Of a stretch of 64,000 bases of DNA, positions 34,631 to 45,236 are shown in pieces; the stretch's first letter is position 1; each line of letters begins with the position of its first letter. The position numbers and the translations under genes are program-made. The stretch comes from Meloidogyne chitwoodi (Eukaryota; Nematoda; Chromadorea; Rhabditida; Meloidogynidae): positions 186,001 to 250,000 of the forward strand of contig JACZZP010000001.1 in the NCBI GenBank assembly GCA_015183035.1. The letters are read 5' to 3'. The notes under the pieces are model-generated. The model saw only the letters and a list, made by a program, of their open reading frames with translations. It did no database searches and was not told the DNA's origin.

Positions 34631-35029
34631 TTGAAAAAAAATATTTTTTTTTAATTTAAGGTAAATTTTTATTAATTATATTTTAATCCATCTTACAGCT
34701 TTTAAATTAAATTAGGTATTTTACTATATGTTTTAAAAGTTGTGAGAACAAATTAATAAATAATAAGGAGAATTTCAAAATGTCAATTAATTAAAAATAT
34801 TTCAAAAAGTTAAAAAAATTAAAAATTTAACAATTTGGTGCCACAATCATTTCTCTCATAGCAAAAGGCAATTGATTTGATTGAGAAAATATTTTCAAGT
34901 CCATGAAATTTAATAAATAAAAATTTATAAAAATAGGAAATTTTAATAATTAAAAAAAAAAAATTTCCAGCAGTGAAAATTATATTTTTAATAATAAAAT
35001 AGTGAAAAAATATTTATTTATTTTTAAAG

Positions 35030-36177
35030 CTTGTAAAATCACTGGCGTCTGCTACGACCCAAAAGAAGCGTGTATTGGCGGCTCTTGTTGTAATTTAATT
35101 ATTTAAAAAAATTAAAAAATTTCCAATTTTAACAAAGGTGAAGTACTCAGCGGGAATTCAAATAATAATCCTTCAATAAATCCAGGCAAAAAAAAAAAAA
35201 AAATTTTTTTAATAAATTTTGAATTAACCTTTACCTTTAGGCCTTCCGGCTTATCAACCTGCTGGACAACAATTACCACAACAGCCATACAATTATCCTC
35301 AACAACCTTATTCTCAACAACCCTATCCCCAACAATATCCCCCATCTACTGTGGTATTTTTTTCTTTTAAATTTTTAATTTGGACACTTGAGTCTGAGAA
35401 AAATTTTTAGGACATTTGAGTATTGAAAGCCTTAACTTTAAAGTTAGAGTCAGAAATTAATGTTTAAGGGGTACAATAAAGTCTTGGTAAAAATGGGAAC
35501 ATTTGAGTCTCATTGGCGCACTTTCTTAAATAATGAATATTAGAGTCTCGTTTAAATTAAAAGAATATTTTTAGGTTATAATAATTAATGTTCCTGGAAG
35601 TACTAATGGAATAAGTAGCTACAATATCCCTCCAAAGTTTATTTAAATTTATTTTAATTTTTAATTTACAGTTACCCTCAAAATTACGGTAACAATCCTA
35701 CAGTAATTAATTATCCTAATAACTACAATAATTATCCAACTAATTATCCAACTAATTATCCAGTCTATAACAGACCTAGTAAGTCTAAAAAAATTAAAAA
35801 AATTTTTTTTAATTAAATTAAAGTTTGTACAGTGGATCAATCAGCTTGTCAGTCTATGGCTTTTGCACAGTGCGCTAGTCCCGTGGGTGGTGTGACTTAA
35901 AATTTTATTTAAAAAATTTAAAAATAGTTAAAATTATTTAAACATATTTTTATTTTTTTTCTGCTAGGTTGAAAAAATTTTAAAAATTAAGGGACGTTTC
36001 AGTGCGAAGGTTTGAGTGTCGCACTGAACTGGACTTTTGAATGTTTAAATTTGAATATTTAAATTTTAGATAATTGCTCAAAATTGTGCTTGTAAATGTA
36101 GTAGTTATACTCCAAATAATAATAATTATGGAAACAATATGCTTGAAAATAACATTATGCAAGGGAAGAAGAGATAA
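35030..36177 (+). CDS. Secreted-type Cys-rich protein, third paralog, 5' end not found
   Basis: The first supported exon begins after an acceptor at 35029 and encodes ACKITGVCYDPKEACIGGSC plus C. This is the same C-C-C-CC module as in the genes at 21.7 and 23.8 kb. It is followed by a Pro/Gln/Tyr region (LPQQPYNYPQQPYSQQPYPQ) and a Tyr/Asn/Pro region (NYPTNYPTNYPVYN). The C-terminal module has six cysteines (C-x6-C-x8-C, then C-A-C-K-C) and an Asn-rich tail ending at 36177. Introns split the coding region near 35088-35241, 35355-35574, 35640-35670, 35779-35820 and 35893-36068. No signal-peptide exon was found upstream, so this may be a 5'-incomplete gene or one whose first exon lies further away. 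Confidence 0.6.
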
Positions 36178-37134
36178 ACTTTTTTTAAATTATTTTTTGT
36201 GTATAAATTGATTTATAATATTTTGTTTAAACTTAAATAAAGATTGAAAAAGAATAATATTTATGTATTTTACAATTAAAAGTAGTTTTTTAATTTTTTT
36301 AGTCAAATGGGAATTTTAAAAATAAAAAATAACGAAAATAAGGCTATTTTACATTTAAATCAAAAAATTAACGCAAACTTAAATTTAAACATTTCGCCAA
36401 AAATAAAAGAAAATAGTGTGCAAAACTTTATTAGTCATAGACTTAGTCGCGAAATAGTATATTAAACAAGGAGAATAGAGTTAAAAAGGAAGAGAATAAT
36501 TACGCCTAGCGGCCTGCGACTAATCGGGTTTTCCGGAAAATAGTATGTAACAGAGATAAAAAGAAGCAATATACAACAGAAAATGGGGTAATTTTGTATT
36601 TATCTATGTAATTTTGATGTTTTCATTAGATTTTTTTTGTTTATTTTGCACACAGTTCAGACAACATAACCTTTGTTATATTTTCTGTAATAAATATAAA
36701 CTAACTAGTCCATTGTATACATTTATATTTGCTTTTTTTCAAATAAATACATATTTTTAAAAAGAGTTTTTTAGTCTGTTGAATTGATTGACTATATTGA
36801 CTTTTTCTCAAAGAAAAAAATGTTTTTGTAAAGCAAAAGAGGAGATTGAATAAACACATTTTTTTGTTGAAAGAGATTAGTCATTGCATACAATTTTATT
36901 ATTTTTTTATAAAAGGAATTTTATTATTTTGTTCAAAAATTATAATAAATTGGGAATTTCTGAGTCAAAAAAGGTCCTTTATTCTGTTAGGAGTTTCTTT
37001 GGGTATTTCTTTGATTTTTTATAATTTTTTTAATACACCAAAACTTGTTGTTTTAATTATTTTTTCTTTTAATTTTTAGACTTACAATAATATTTATTTT
37101 TGCTTATTTTTCTTAATATTTTGAGTTTCAAAAA
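36178..37134. other. Intergenic and cofilin 5' region
   Basis: No gene is seen. Positions 36425-36560 hold two related copies of a unit with ATAGTATATTAAACAAGGAG and ATAGTATGTAACAGAGATAA. An acceptor-like AATTTTTAG ends at 37079, 55 nt before the cofilin start, and could be a trans-splice site. Confidence 0.45.
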
Positions 37135-38199
37135 ATGTCTTCCGGAGTAATGGTCAATGCTGAGTGCCAATCGGCTTTTCAACAATTATCTGAGGCTAAA
37201 AAGTACCGCTACATTATTTATAAGATTGTTGAGAATGAAGTTGTTGTTGAATCGGCTATTACTGCTGAAGAGGTTTTTTAATTATTTTTGGGGTTTTTTG
37301 GTCCTTTTTTAGTTTCATTGGTCAATTTAAGAGTCCTTTCTTTAGTCAAATTATAACTAGTATTGTGGAGTATCCAAAGTCTCTAGAATTAGTGTTTTTC
37401 GACTTTGACTTTATAGAAGAATTAGGTGACTCCAGAGCTTGTTCTCTGCCTCTATCAAACAAAAAAGGATTTATTTAAAAAAAATAAATTTGGGTAAATT
37501 AAAAGAAGGGAGAGGAAGAACACCAACAAAACCTTTAGCATTACCTGTCCCCGAAAATTCTAAACTTTCTTTTCTTCTTTTTAAATTTTAAAAATTAATT
37601 TTAGATAGGGTCAACAGATGACAGTTACGAAGACAATTCTAAAGCGGCTTATGAAATATTCGTAAAAGACATTAAAGACAAAACTGATGGATTTCAAGAC
37701 TGTCGCTATGCTGTTTTTGACTTTAAATTTCAAACGCATCGTCCGGGTGCTGGAACTTCTAAAATGGACAAAATTGTCTTCCTTCAAGTTTATTTTTATT
37801 TAATTTATTTAAAAAAATTAAATATTTTTAGTTATGCCCAGATAGCGCTTCTATCAAGAAGAAAATGGTTTACGCTTCGACCGCTCAGGCAATTAAGGCA
37901 GCGCTTGGAACGGCAAAAATGCTTCAATTTCAGGTTTTTTTAGATTAAACATAAGGAAAATAATAATAAAAAATTTCTTTTTAATGCTTTAACCAAGTTT
38001 TTTAATTAAAAAAAGTTTTTAAACTTTAAAAATTATTTTAAAATGTTTGTCTCTCAAGCGGGTTCGAACCCATGACCCCCCATCCCTCATTTTTTATTTC
38101 TTATTTAATAAACAATAAAATTTAAAGGTGTCAGACGAATCCGAAATTGCACATAAAGAGTTGCTTAACAAACTCAATGAGAAATATCGTGATAACTAA
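37135..38199 (+). CDS. unc-60: Actin-depolymerising factor/cofilin (UNC-60A-type)
   Basis: An ADF-homology protein of 164 residues from four exons (37135-37272, 37605-37787, 37832-37933, 38128-38199) that severs and depolymerises actin filaments. The N-terminus MSSGVMVNAECQSAFQQLSE and the blocks RYAVFDFKF, GAGTSKMDKIVFLQ, CPDSASIKKKMVYAST and VSDESEIAHKELLNKL match C. elegans UNC-60A rather than the muscle form UNC-60B. In C. elegans both forms share a Met-only first exon. Here the Met is contiguous with the A-type sequence, and the next gene is APC10. The last intron contains a tRNA T-arm-like element. Confidence 0.93.
38048..38088 (-). repeat. tRNA T-arm-like element in cofilin intron 3
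   Basis: The plus strand reads TGTCTCTCAAGCGGGTTCGA, then ACCCATGACCCCCC. It shares flanks with the copies at 39047, 39918 and 40253, including an upstream TAACCAAGTTTTTTAA tract 60-70 nt away, so the repeat is about 110 bp long in all. Confidence 0.75.
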
Positions 38200-38841
38200 G
38201 AGGTAGAGCAAAGAAAAAAATTTGAAAGAGAAAAAGACCTAAATAAAGGGGAAAAAAGTGTGTATCGTCAATTATAAAGTGCCGCGTCGTTTGTTTTTTT
38301 TTAATTTTAATAAGTCTAAAAATGTGTGGTGGGGAGAGGGGAGAAAATGGAAATTTGAACTTTTTGGAATTTTAAAAAATAAAAAAAATTTTTTTGTTCC
38401 TTTCCTTCTACCCTCTCCCTCTACACACAAAAATAATGACCTTCCTACCACTTTGCTTTTTTTGTTTTTTTTCTCCAATTATTTGCATACAAAAATTCAC
38501 TTGGGACCTAAATTTTGACAGAAAACACAAATTTAAATTTATTTTAATTAAATTAAAATTTCATTGCATTCTTTCTCTTTATTCTGCTTAAAAAATGTGT
38601 TGTGTTTTTTATTTACTTATTTTATTATTGTTTTTATTTAATAAATATGTGCGTTTGGAAAATTTTTTTTGATTTATTTATAACGTTAAAAATGTTTTTT
38701 TTTAATATTTTTTGGTATACTTTTCCTCTTTGAGGCCCAAAGTCCGCAACCTTGCGATTAAGTTTTGCGGACTTTAGGACATTTTGTTCAAATAATAAAT
38801 TAAAATTTTAATTTTTTTAGAATATTTTCTCTATTATTCAA
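38200..38841. other. Cofilin 3' region and APC10 5' region
   Basis: No further cofilin exons are seen. A pyrimidine-rich tract ending in TTTTTTTAG at 38820 precedes the APC10 start by 21 nt and is a good candidate trans-splice acceptor. Confidence 0.45.
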
Positions 38842-40146
38842 ATGAATGACAATTCAAACAAGAATTTTGCTCGTTCTTGGATTTCTTGTCTGCCTGAAGG
38901 TACAGGGCATATAAATGATATTTCTAATGAAGCTGTTTGGACGTTATCGAGTGCTAAAGGTTTTGAAAAAAATTTTCTTTTTAATTTTTAATCAATTTCT
39001 TTAATTAAAATTTTTTTTAGACTTAAAAATAAATTTAAAAATGTTTGTCTCTCGAGCGGGTTCGAACCCATGACCCCCCTCTCCCTCAACTTTTATTTCT
39101 CTTTTAATTAATTAATTTTTTTAAAGAAGGAATGGGTATTCACCAACTTTTGGATGACAGAGAAGACACTTTTTGGTTTATTTAAATTTTAATAGAATTA
39201 AAATTTAAAAAAAGTTTTAGGCAAAGTGACGGATTACAACCACATACCATAACAATAGAATTTCAACGTCGAACACCTATTGACTTTTTGGTTGTTTATT
39301 TGGACTATAAACTTGATGAATCTTATACTCCTTCAAAGTATTTATTTTATTAAATTATTTGAGTATTTTTAGTCTTTTTTTGGGTATTTTTGTGGGGGAA
39401 TATAAACAAAGGATTTTATGGTGGTTCTTCCCTTCTTTTTATTTTTTATTTCAAATTTCCCTTATTTTTCTAATTTCAACTTTAAAAAAACATTACAAAA
39501 TTGTAACCACAAGTTCTGAAAATTTATTTAATTTTAATTAATTTAAATTCATCCTTTTTTAAAATTTTTGTTCAAAAAATTTGGGTGTTCCTTTTAGGCA
39601 GAATTTTCTTTTTTAACTTTAAAGTATTTAATAATTAAAAAAATTATATTAATTTTTACAGAATACAAACACAAACAGGCTCTTCTGTTTTAGACTTAGA
39701 AGAACCAAAAACTGTTACCTTTAGTGAGCCAACAGGATGGCAATTAATTGACTTAAGAAAAGAGACTTTTTCATTAAAAAAACAATTAAAATCAACACAA
39801 GCATTTGCTATAGTTATTCAAATTGTTCAAAATCATCAAAATGGAAGGGATACGCATATTCGGTTTTTTTAATTAAAATTTAAAAAATTTTAAACCTTTA
39901 AATGATTTTAAAATTATTTGTCTCTCAAGCGGGTTCGAACCCATGACCCCCCTCCTACAACATTTCTCGTTTAATAATTTAAAAAATTAATTTAATTTAC
40001 AATTTAGTGGTCTTCGAGTACTTGGTCCAGGAAATGTTCATAAAAATATGATTATAAGAGCATTAGCTCGAAATGAAGCTTTGGCACAACACTTTGCCGA
40101 TTTACAGTTTAAAAAGAGTATTTTTTCAAATTCAATAATTAGATGA
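38842..40146 (+). CDS. Anaphase-promoting complex subunit 10 (APC10/DOC1)
   Basis: A DOC-domain protein that helps the APC/C ubiquitin ligase bind degron-bearing substrates processively. The five-exon coding sequence includes WTLSSAKEGMGIHQLLDDRE, WQSDGLQPHTITIEFQRRTP, LDYKLDESYTPSKIQ, FSEPTGWQLIDL and the signature NHQNGRDTHIRGLRVLGPG. All of these follow the animal APC10 order. The C-terminus ends in FSNSIIR; an IR end is what docks APC10 on the TPR subunit CDC27, and it is present here. Introns 1 and 4 each carry a tRNA T-arm-like element, and intron 3 is about 320 nt. Confidence 0.93.
39047..39090 (-). repeat. tRNA T-arm-like element in APC10 intron 1
   Basis: Plus strand TCTCTCGAGCGGGTTCGAAC followed by CCATGACCCCCCTCTCCC. 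It is nearly identical to the cofilin intron copy. Confidence 0.75.
39918..39958 (-). repeat. tRNA T-arm-like element in APC10 intron 4
   Basis: Plus strand TGTCTCTCAAGCGGGTTCGA followed by ACCCATGACCCCCC, in the same orientation as the neighbouring copies. Confidence 0.75.
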
Positions 40147-40252
40147 TTTTTAAATGTATTATTTTGTATAAAAAAAATTTTTTTTTGTAATATTTTAACC
40201 AAGTTTTTAAGTTTAAAAAATTTTTTAAGCCTTTAAAATAAATTTAAAAATG

Positions 40253-40297
40253 TTTGTCTCTCGAGCGGGTTCGAACCCATGACCTCCCATCTCCCAA
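40253..40297 (-). repeat. tRNA T-arm-like element downstream of APC10
   Basis: Plus strand TGTCTCTCGAGCGGGTTCGA, then ACCCATGACCTCCC. The flank TTAACCAAGTTTTTAAGTTT at about 40197 matches the flank of the cofilin copy. It lies between the APC10 stop and the SDR stop. Confidence 0.75.
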
Positions 40298-40360
40298 CTT
40301 TTATTAAAATATTTAATTATTTTATTAAAAAAAACCTAAAAACAAAACAGAAAATAATAA

Positions 40361-42288
40361 TTAAGCCAACCAAAGATATTTTGCTGAACGCTGTCTAGAC
40401 TTCTTTTCAATGTCGTCTTCATTGTTTGCATTTTTAGAAAAATAACCAGGTTTTCCCAGCTCTTCTTCCATTTTTCTCATATATTCTGTTAATTTTGTCC
40501 ATTGTTCACCCATTAACCAAACTTTCTGGCGTTGTTGAACATTTTCAGAATTTTCCCCCCATTCACGAGGTACTCGCTGAGGACTAAAAAAATTTTTAAA
40601 TTAATTCAATTAATTTAAAATTAAAGTCCCTCAACCGGGTTCGAACTCGCACCCCTCGTAGAAACAAAAAATAATCTTTTTATTTTTTAAAAATTATTAA
40701 AAAAAGAAAACCTAATAAAAGTTCCATTTTTAATTTCATCTTCTCCCAAAGCATAAAGAATTGGAAATATTCCTTTTCTTGCATCTCTTCTATTTCCAGA
40801 AACGTAACCAATAAAATTACTTGTCCATCGCGTTAAGAAAAATTTCTGTGAAGGTTCATCCTTATTTAAATCAGTTTTTGTACCGCCTGGATCAGCTACA
40901 AGTACTTTAACATTGCTATCTAAAATATTTAAGTGGTTATTAAGAAAATAAAAATAAAAGTCCATCAAACGGGTTCGAACCCACACCCCTCAAAAATTGT
41001 AAATATTACTAATTTTAACGAATCCTTCGTAGTAAAAATATTTTTAATAATTAAAAAATTAAGAAAAGAATTTTATTAAAGAAAAAACCTTTTAATCTTT
41101 CTGCCAATTCTTTAGCAAAAATTAAATGCATTAATTTTGAGTATTTATAAGCAGCATGCATATCATACTTTCCCTTTAAAGGATCCAAAATTTCAGTGGT
41201 ACTAGTAAATTTTTTAACGTATTTTGCATCGTTTAAAGAATTCAAATCTAAATTTAGACTGAAAAAAATTTTAAAATTATTTAAAAATTAAAAAAAATAC
41301 CCATCTTTAGCAGCAATACTTGTCCCAACAAAAACAATTTTTGAGCCAATTTCTTGTTCAAGTAATTTTTGTAATAAAAGTCCAACGAGAAGAAAATTGC
41401 CAAAATAATTAGTTGCTAAATTTAATTCAATGCCTTCATCATTTTTTAAAAATTTTTTAATTTTTGTTCCAGCATTTAAAATTATCCCGTCGATGCGTTC
41501 AAAGCTGTGAGTTTCATCTAAAAATTTTAAACAAGGAATTTTTTTGATTAAACATTATGTTTGAAAAGGTTAGGTTGACGAGGAATAGAACCATTATAGA
41601 TAAGGGACCAAAACCAAAGCACAACCGACTGCACCAACGACGAAGCTATTAAACTTGTGTTTTTATTCACCCATATAATTTCTTCTATTTCACCATAACA
41701 GATAAAACTTAAAAATAAACCTTTTGTAAGTTTATAGGCAAAATTGTGAATGCTTTCTGGATCTAAAATTAAAAAATTAATTTAATTTATTTTTTAAATA
41801 AAAACCTGATAAATCACAAATTCGACAGAACACTTTTTTGTTACGCGTTTTTAGTACAATATCTCTGCGAACCTCCAAACATTTGTTTTTATTTCTAAAA
41901 ATAATTTTTAAAAAAGTTACAACGAATTTTAAAGATGTTTAAATAAAAAATAAATTTTATTTAACCTGCAAGCCATAACCACGGTAGCATTTTTAAGTGC
42001 CAAATTGTGAGCAAGTTGACGGCCAATACCAGAAGTAGCTCCTTTAAAAATTAAATTAAAAAGAATTTTTTTTTAAATTTAAACCTGTAACGATAAACGT
42101 CTTTTCTTCTTGCTCATCCAAATTATAGTGTTTTACATTCCTTGCATTACTAAAATATAAATTAAATAAAAAATAAATTTTTAAAATAAAAATTAAAGTA
42201 ACCGCATATAAACAAATCCAAAGCCAACTCCACTAACACCCAAAGGTAGAAGAAGTAAAGGATGAGAAGCAATTTTCATAAAGGCCAT
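40361..42288 (-). CDS. Short-chain dehydrogenase/reductase (retinol dehydrogenase-like)
   Basis: A membrane-anchored NAD(P)-dependent oxidoreductase by family. The start at 42288 gives a hydrophobic N-terminus (HPLLLLPLGVSGVGFGFVYM), then the cofactor motif TGATSGIG split by an intron. Next are VVMACRNKNKC, the structural LNAG, NYFGNFLL, IVFVGTSIAAKDG and the catalytic YKYSK motif (AAYKYSKLMHLIFAKELAER). The substrate side holds VADPGGTKTDLNKD. This order is the SDR53C/RDH-like retinol dehydrogenase/WWOX layout. The substrate cannot be told from the sequence. Several introns carry tRNA-derived sequence (40624, 40959 and 41572). The upstream gene, TMED, ends 220 nt before the start on the same strand, so an operon is possible. 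Confidence 0.85.
40624..40661 (-). repeat. tRNA T-arm-like element in SDR intron
   Basis: Plus strand AGTCCCTCAACCGGGTTCGA, then ACTCGCACCCCTCG. It belongs to a second sub-form shared with the copy at 40959. Confidence 0.65.
40959..40992 (-). repeat. tRNA T-arm-like element in SDR intron
   Basis: Plus strand AGTCCATCAAACGGGTTCGA, then ACCCACACCCCTC. Same sub-form as the copy at 40624. Confidence 0.65.
41572..41645 (-). repeat. Full-length tRNA-like (SINE-head-like) sequence in SDR intron
   Basis: Read on the minus strand, a box A-like TGGTGCAGTCGGTTGTGC is followed 30-35 nt later by a decayed box B (GGTTCTATTCC). GTTG and CAAC at the two ends can pair. The anticodon arm is not convincing, so this is a tRNA pseudogene or SINE head and not a working tRNA. 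Confidence 0.55.
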
Positions 42289-42508
42289 TTTTTAAATCGA
42301 AGAAAATTTAAATTAAAAATTAAATAAAAAAAATAAATATGTAATATTTTAACTTAAAAAATATTTAAAAATTTATATATTAATTTTAAAAGAAGATAAT
42401 TTAATTAAAAATACAGATTTTAACATTTTTGACATTTTACAATGTGTGACAGCAAAAGAAATAAAATTAAATTAAAAGAAATTAACAACAGAGAAAGTCC
42501 GATTATAT

Positions 42509-43332
42509 CTAAACAAGCTTTTTCGCCTCAAAAAATCCTCGCAAATGGCGAATTTGCCACCATCCTGTAAGAAGTAGAACAATTGTTTGACCAGCAGACC
42601 ACCAAAGAACGCGGCTCTAAATTTAAAAAAATTAAACAATTTTAACAAAATTAAACAAACATTAGTTCCTTCGCTTGTCTGTCTAAAACGTTCTTCCCGA
42701 TATCGCTGATAGTTTTGTTCTTTTGTAATTTGCTCAGTTTGGTCAAGAAGTTGACGAACACGCAATTGGAGGTCGTTAAGTTTGTCTTTTGCTGCAACCT
42801 GAAAAATTATTTAAAAAAATAAAAAGAAATTAAATAATTAAAAGAAAAACCTGTTGATAGTCCTGTGCATGTTCCCCAACTTGAATATCCAAATGAACTC
42901 TAAGTTGTGCTCCATTAAACCAAGCTGTTGTATTCGAATATAAACAAATCAAATGTTCCCCTGGTGAATGGGAAGTGAAGGTAAATAAGCCTTCACTTGT
43001 ATATAATTTACTCAGAATCATCTAAAAAATTGAAAGAAGAATAAAATAAACTTATTTATAATTAAAAAATAATAAAAAATTTAAAAAGAAACCTTATCTT
43101 CCGGATCCTTAACTTCCACATGCATTCCAATCGTTGGATAATCCCCAAATGCTTTAGTATTCGGATCGTACAATTGAACTTTATAACGACTCATAACCAT
43201 TGTCTCGTCAGGAATTTCTTCGATAAAACATTTACGTTCTGTTTCAGCAATATGAAAATAAATTGAAGAAGTATAGCCAATTAAAATGAAGAAATATAAT
43301 AAAAATTGGATTAAATGAAGAAAGTTCTTCAT
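42509..43332 (-). CDS. p24/TMED cargo receptor (TMED4/TMED9 type)
   Basis: A single-pass ER-Golgi protein that binds COPI and COPII coats and selects cargo such as GPI-anchored proteins. Signal peptide near residues 5-22 ([20 protein letters not shown]). The GOLD domain begins [20 protein letters not shown] and continues [37 protein letters not shown] and [13 protein letters not shown]. The coiled coil is [19 protein letters not shown], with [20 protein letters not shown]. The transmembrane helix follows [14 protein letters not shown], and the tail FFEAKKLV carries the dilysine COPI signal. The two GOLD cysteines are present. Four exons. The match to vertebrate TMED9 is very close. Confidence 0.93.
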
Positions 43333-43883
43333 ATTTTAAATCTAAAAGAAAATAAAAAATTAAAATTTAATGCAAATTGGTCTAAAAGAGAAGTTTTTAA
43401 TTAATAAAATTGTTTACTATCGAAAGGATTCGAACCTCTAACCTTTTTGTGAGGGAGTCAAAAGACTAAACGACTACACCAGAAAAAATGTTAATGAAAC
43501 TTTTTTTTGTATTGAAGTAATTAATAACGAAGGGTAATAAATAATGTAACATAAAATTATAAAAAAGGTTTATTAAATGTAAAATTAAATTAATGTAGCA
43601 AAATAAAATAAATTTTAATTTAACATTATTAAATTAAATAAATATTAAAGCCACGTTAAACTTGTTAGAAAAAACATTTTGCCAAAAACATTTATTTTGA
43701 CGCGTAAATTTGGAATTTTACTGTTCCACAAGGCGAAAACTTCTAAAAAACATTATAAAAAATATAAATTAAAAAATCTTAAAAATATAAATGTTATAAA
43801 AACAAAAACTAATTAACAACCTTTAAATAAATATATTTATAAAAATGATTTAATTTTATTATTAAATTTAGTCACAGATTTTA
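43333..43883. other. Intergenic with tRNA-like remnant
   Basis: Apart from the tRNA-like sequence at 43416-43492, this is A+T-rich with no gene. Confidence 0.5.
43416..43492 (-). repeat. tRNA-like sequence (pseudo-tRNA)
   Basis: The minus strand has a box A-like TGGTGTAGTCGTTTAGTC, a possible anticodon hairpin (TTTTG/CAAAA) and a box B GGTTCGAATCC with a T stem. The 3' acceptor strand (CGATAGT) has no complementary 5' strand, so a functional tRNA cannot fold. I call it a tRNA pseudogene or SINE head. Confidence 0.55.
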
Positions 43884-45236
43884 TCAATTTTCTTCGATTA
43901 TTTTTGCAGTGTCCGCTCCTATTGTTTTTAACAAAATGTTCATTTCTTCCAAATAAATTCGAGATAATCCATCATCGATTAGTAGAGCAATTGGCTCTGC
44001 CTAATTTTTTTTAATTTTTTAAATAAAATAAAAACCTTTTGTTGCGCCAAAAAAGCAGCACAGAAGCGCGGGAAACGCCTTGTAGCATTCAATTGCTCGC
44101 CATATTCAATTAAATCCAACTCTAAATCATCCTCGTAGTAGCGCCTAATAATCCTGCGAGTATTTACTATTTGTTGTTCTTCAATGCCATTTTTTCCACA
44201 GTGTGCATTTATTAACATAATCTAAGAAAAAAGTGGTCGTACTAATAATCCCCGAGAAAAATTTAAAAAAATACCCTAGCAGTAAGTGTACACGCTTGAA
44301 ATCGACAACGAAGATCTTGTTGACGATACTGTTCTGAGAGGAAAGTATCAAACCCACGCGTTTCTTCTTTCAGTCTCTGAGGATTAACACTTTGTTTTGC
44401 AGCTGTTGAACAACTTTTATGAAATTTAAAGTGTGGAACAGTAGAACTGAAAAATTTGAAAGAAATTTAAAGATTTGTAACTTTAAAATTAAAAAAATAC
44501 TTTAAACATTCAATTGCCATTTTGAAGTCATTTCTGTGTTCAATACAAATATGAGTTTGCGGTGATGCAGGCAATAAAGTTTGAAGACATTCTTGTTGAA
44601 GACAACAACTTCTTTTTTCAACTAATGAGCAAAAAGCGTTGAAATTATCAATTGAAGATAAAATTAATGAGTCAATAGGAAAGTCAAAGAATTGGGTAAA
44701 GTAGGAACGGCCAAAATGTTCCTGTTTTTTGGGGAAAAATTAGTTAAAAAATTTAAAAAGCACGAAAAATTAAAGTTTAGAAAAATATCTACATTTTACA
44801 TTTTAGATATTTAAAAGTTCGACATTTTGAAATATTTATTTGAAAAATTTCAAAATGTCGATTCAACAAAATATTCAATATTCATAAAAACAACAAAATG
44901 TTTTTAATTTTAGATATTTAAAAATTCGACATTATGAAATATTTCCTAGAGAAACTTCAAAACATCTAAAACTTAAAATAATTTCAAAACATCTAAAACT
45001 TGTATAATTTCAAAACATCTAAATTTTATAAAACCAACTTCAAATTCTCTAGAAAAATACCCATCGCAGTAAGCCACACAAGTTTGAAGGAGATAATCTT
45101 CATTATTTAATAAATTATTTTGTTCTTCATTTTTATTAATAAAACGACCATGTCTTGGTTGTATTTTTAAACACAAAATTAATAATAATTTTGTTAAAAT
45201 AATTTTATTAAAATTTTTAATGGGCAAAAACAACAT
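43884..45236 (-). CDS. Secreted Cys-rich protein, nematode-type, unknown function
   Basis: The start at 45236 gives a hydrophobic leader (LFLPIKNFNKIILTKLLLIL, then CLKI). The mature part has about a dozen cysteines in a spaced helical pattern: CVAYCDGYF, FCSLVEKRSCCLQQECLQTL, HICIEHRNDFKMAIECL, SCSTAAK, DLRCRFQACTL and FCAAF. It ends with EPIALLIDDGLSRIYLEEMN and a stop at 43884. The pattern resembles nematode chondroitin proteoglycan 4 (CPG4)-like or T20D4.11-like secreted domains, but I cannot assign it with confidence. Five or six exons. The intron at 44735-45070 has repeated ATTTCAAAACATCTAAA units. Confidence 0.65.

Larger units (their letters stand above)
32867..35029. other. Upstream region of the MTCL-like gene
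   Basis: An acceptor-like AAGTTACAG ends at about 33013 on the minus strand and would define the last 5' UTR exon or a trans-splice site. A palindromic dispersed repeat lies at 33058-33275. The remaining A+T-rich DNA holds AAACTTACAAA-type repeats (34130-34340). Apart from the exon-like stretch at 34490-34630, no gene is seen. Confidence 0.5.

Noticed and set aside
35112..35345. Minus-strand open frame
   Set aside because: Overlaps a plus-strand Pro/Gln/Tyr-rich exon that continues the Cys-rich gene frame.
38258..38591. Open frames on both strands after the cofilin stop
   Set aside because: Low-complexity T-rich 3' region; no family resemblance and no UNC-60B motifs.
38048..40297. CRISPR-like regularly spaced repeats
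   Set aside because: The copies are hundreds of bases apart, lie in eukaryotic introns and lack a direct-repeat/spacer architecture.
43416..43492. Functional tRNA gene
   Set aside because: Box A and box B are present but the acceptor stem cannot pair and the anticodon loop is irregular.
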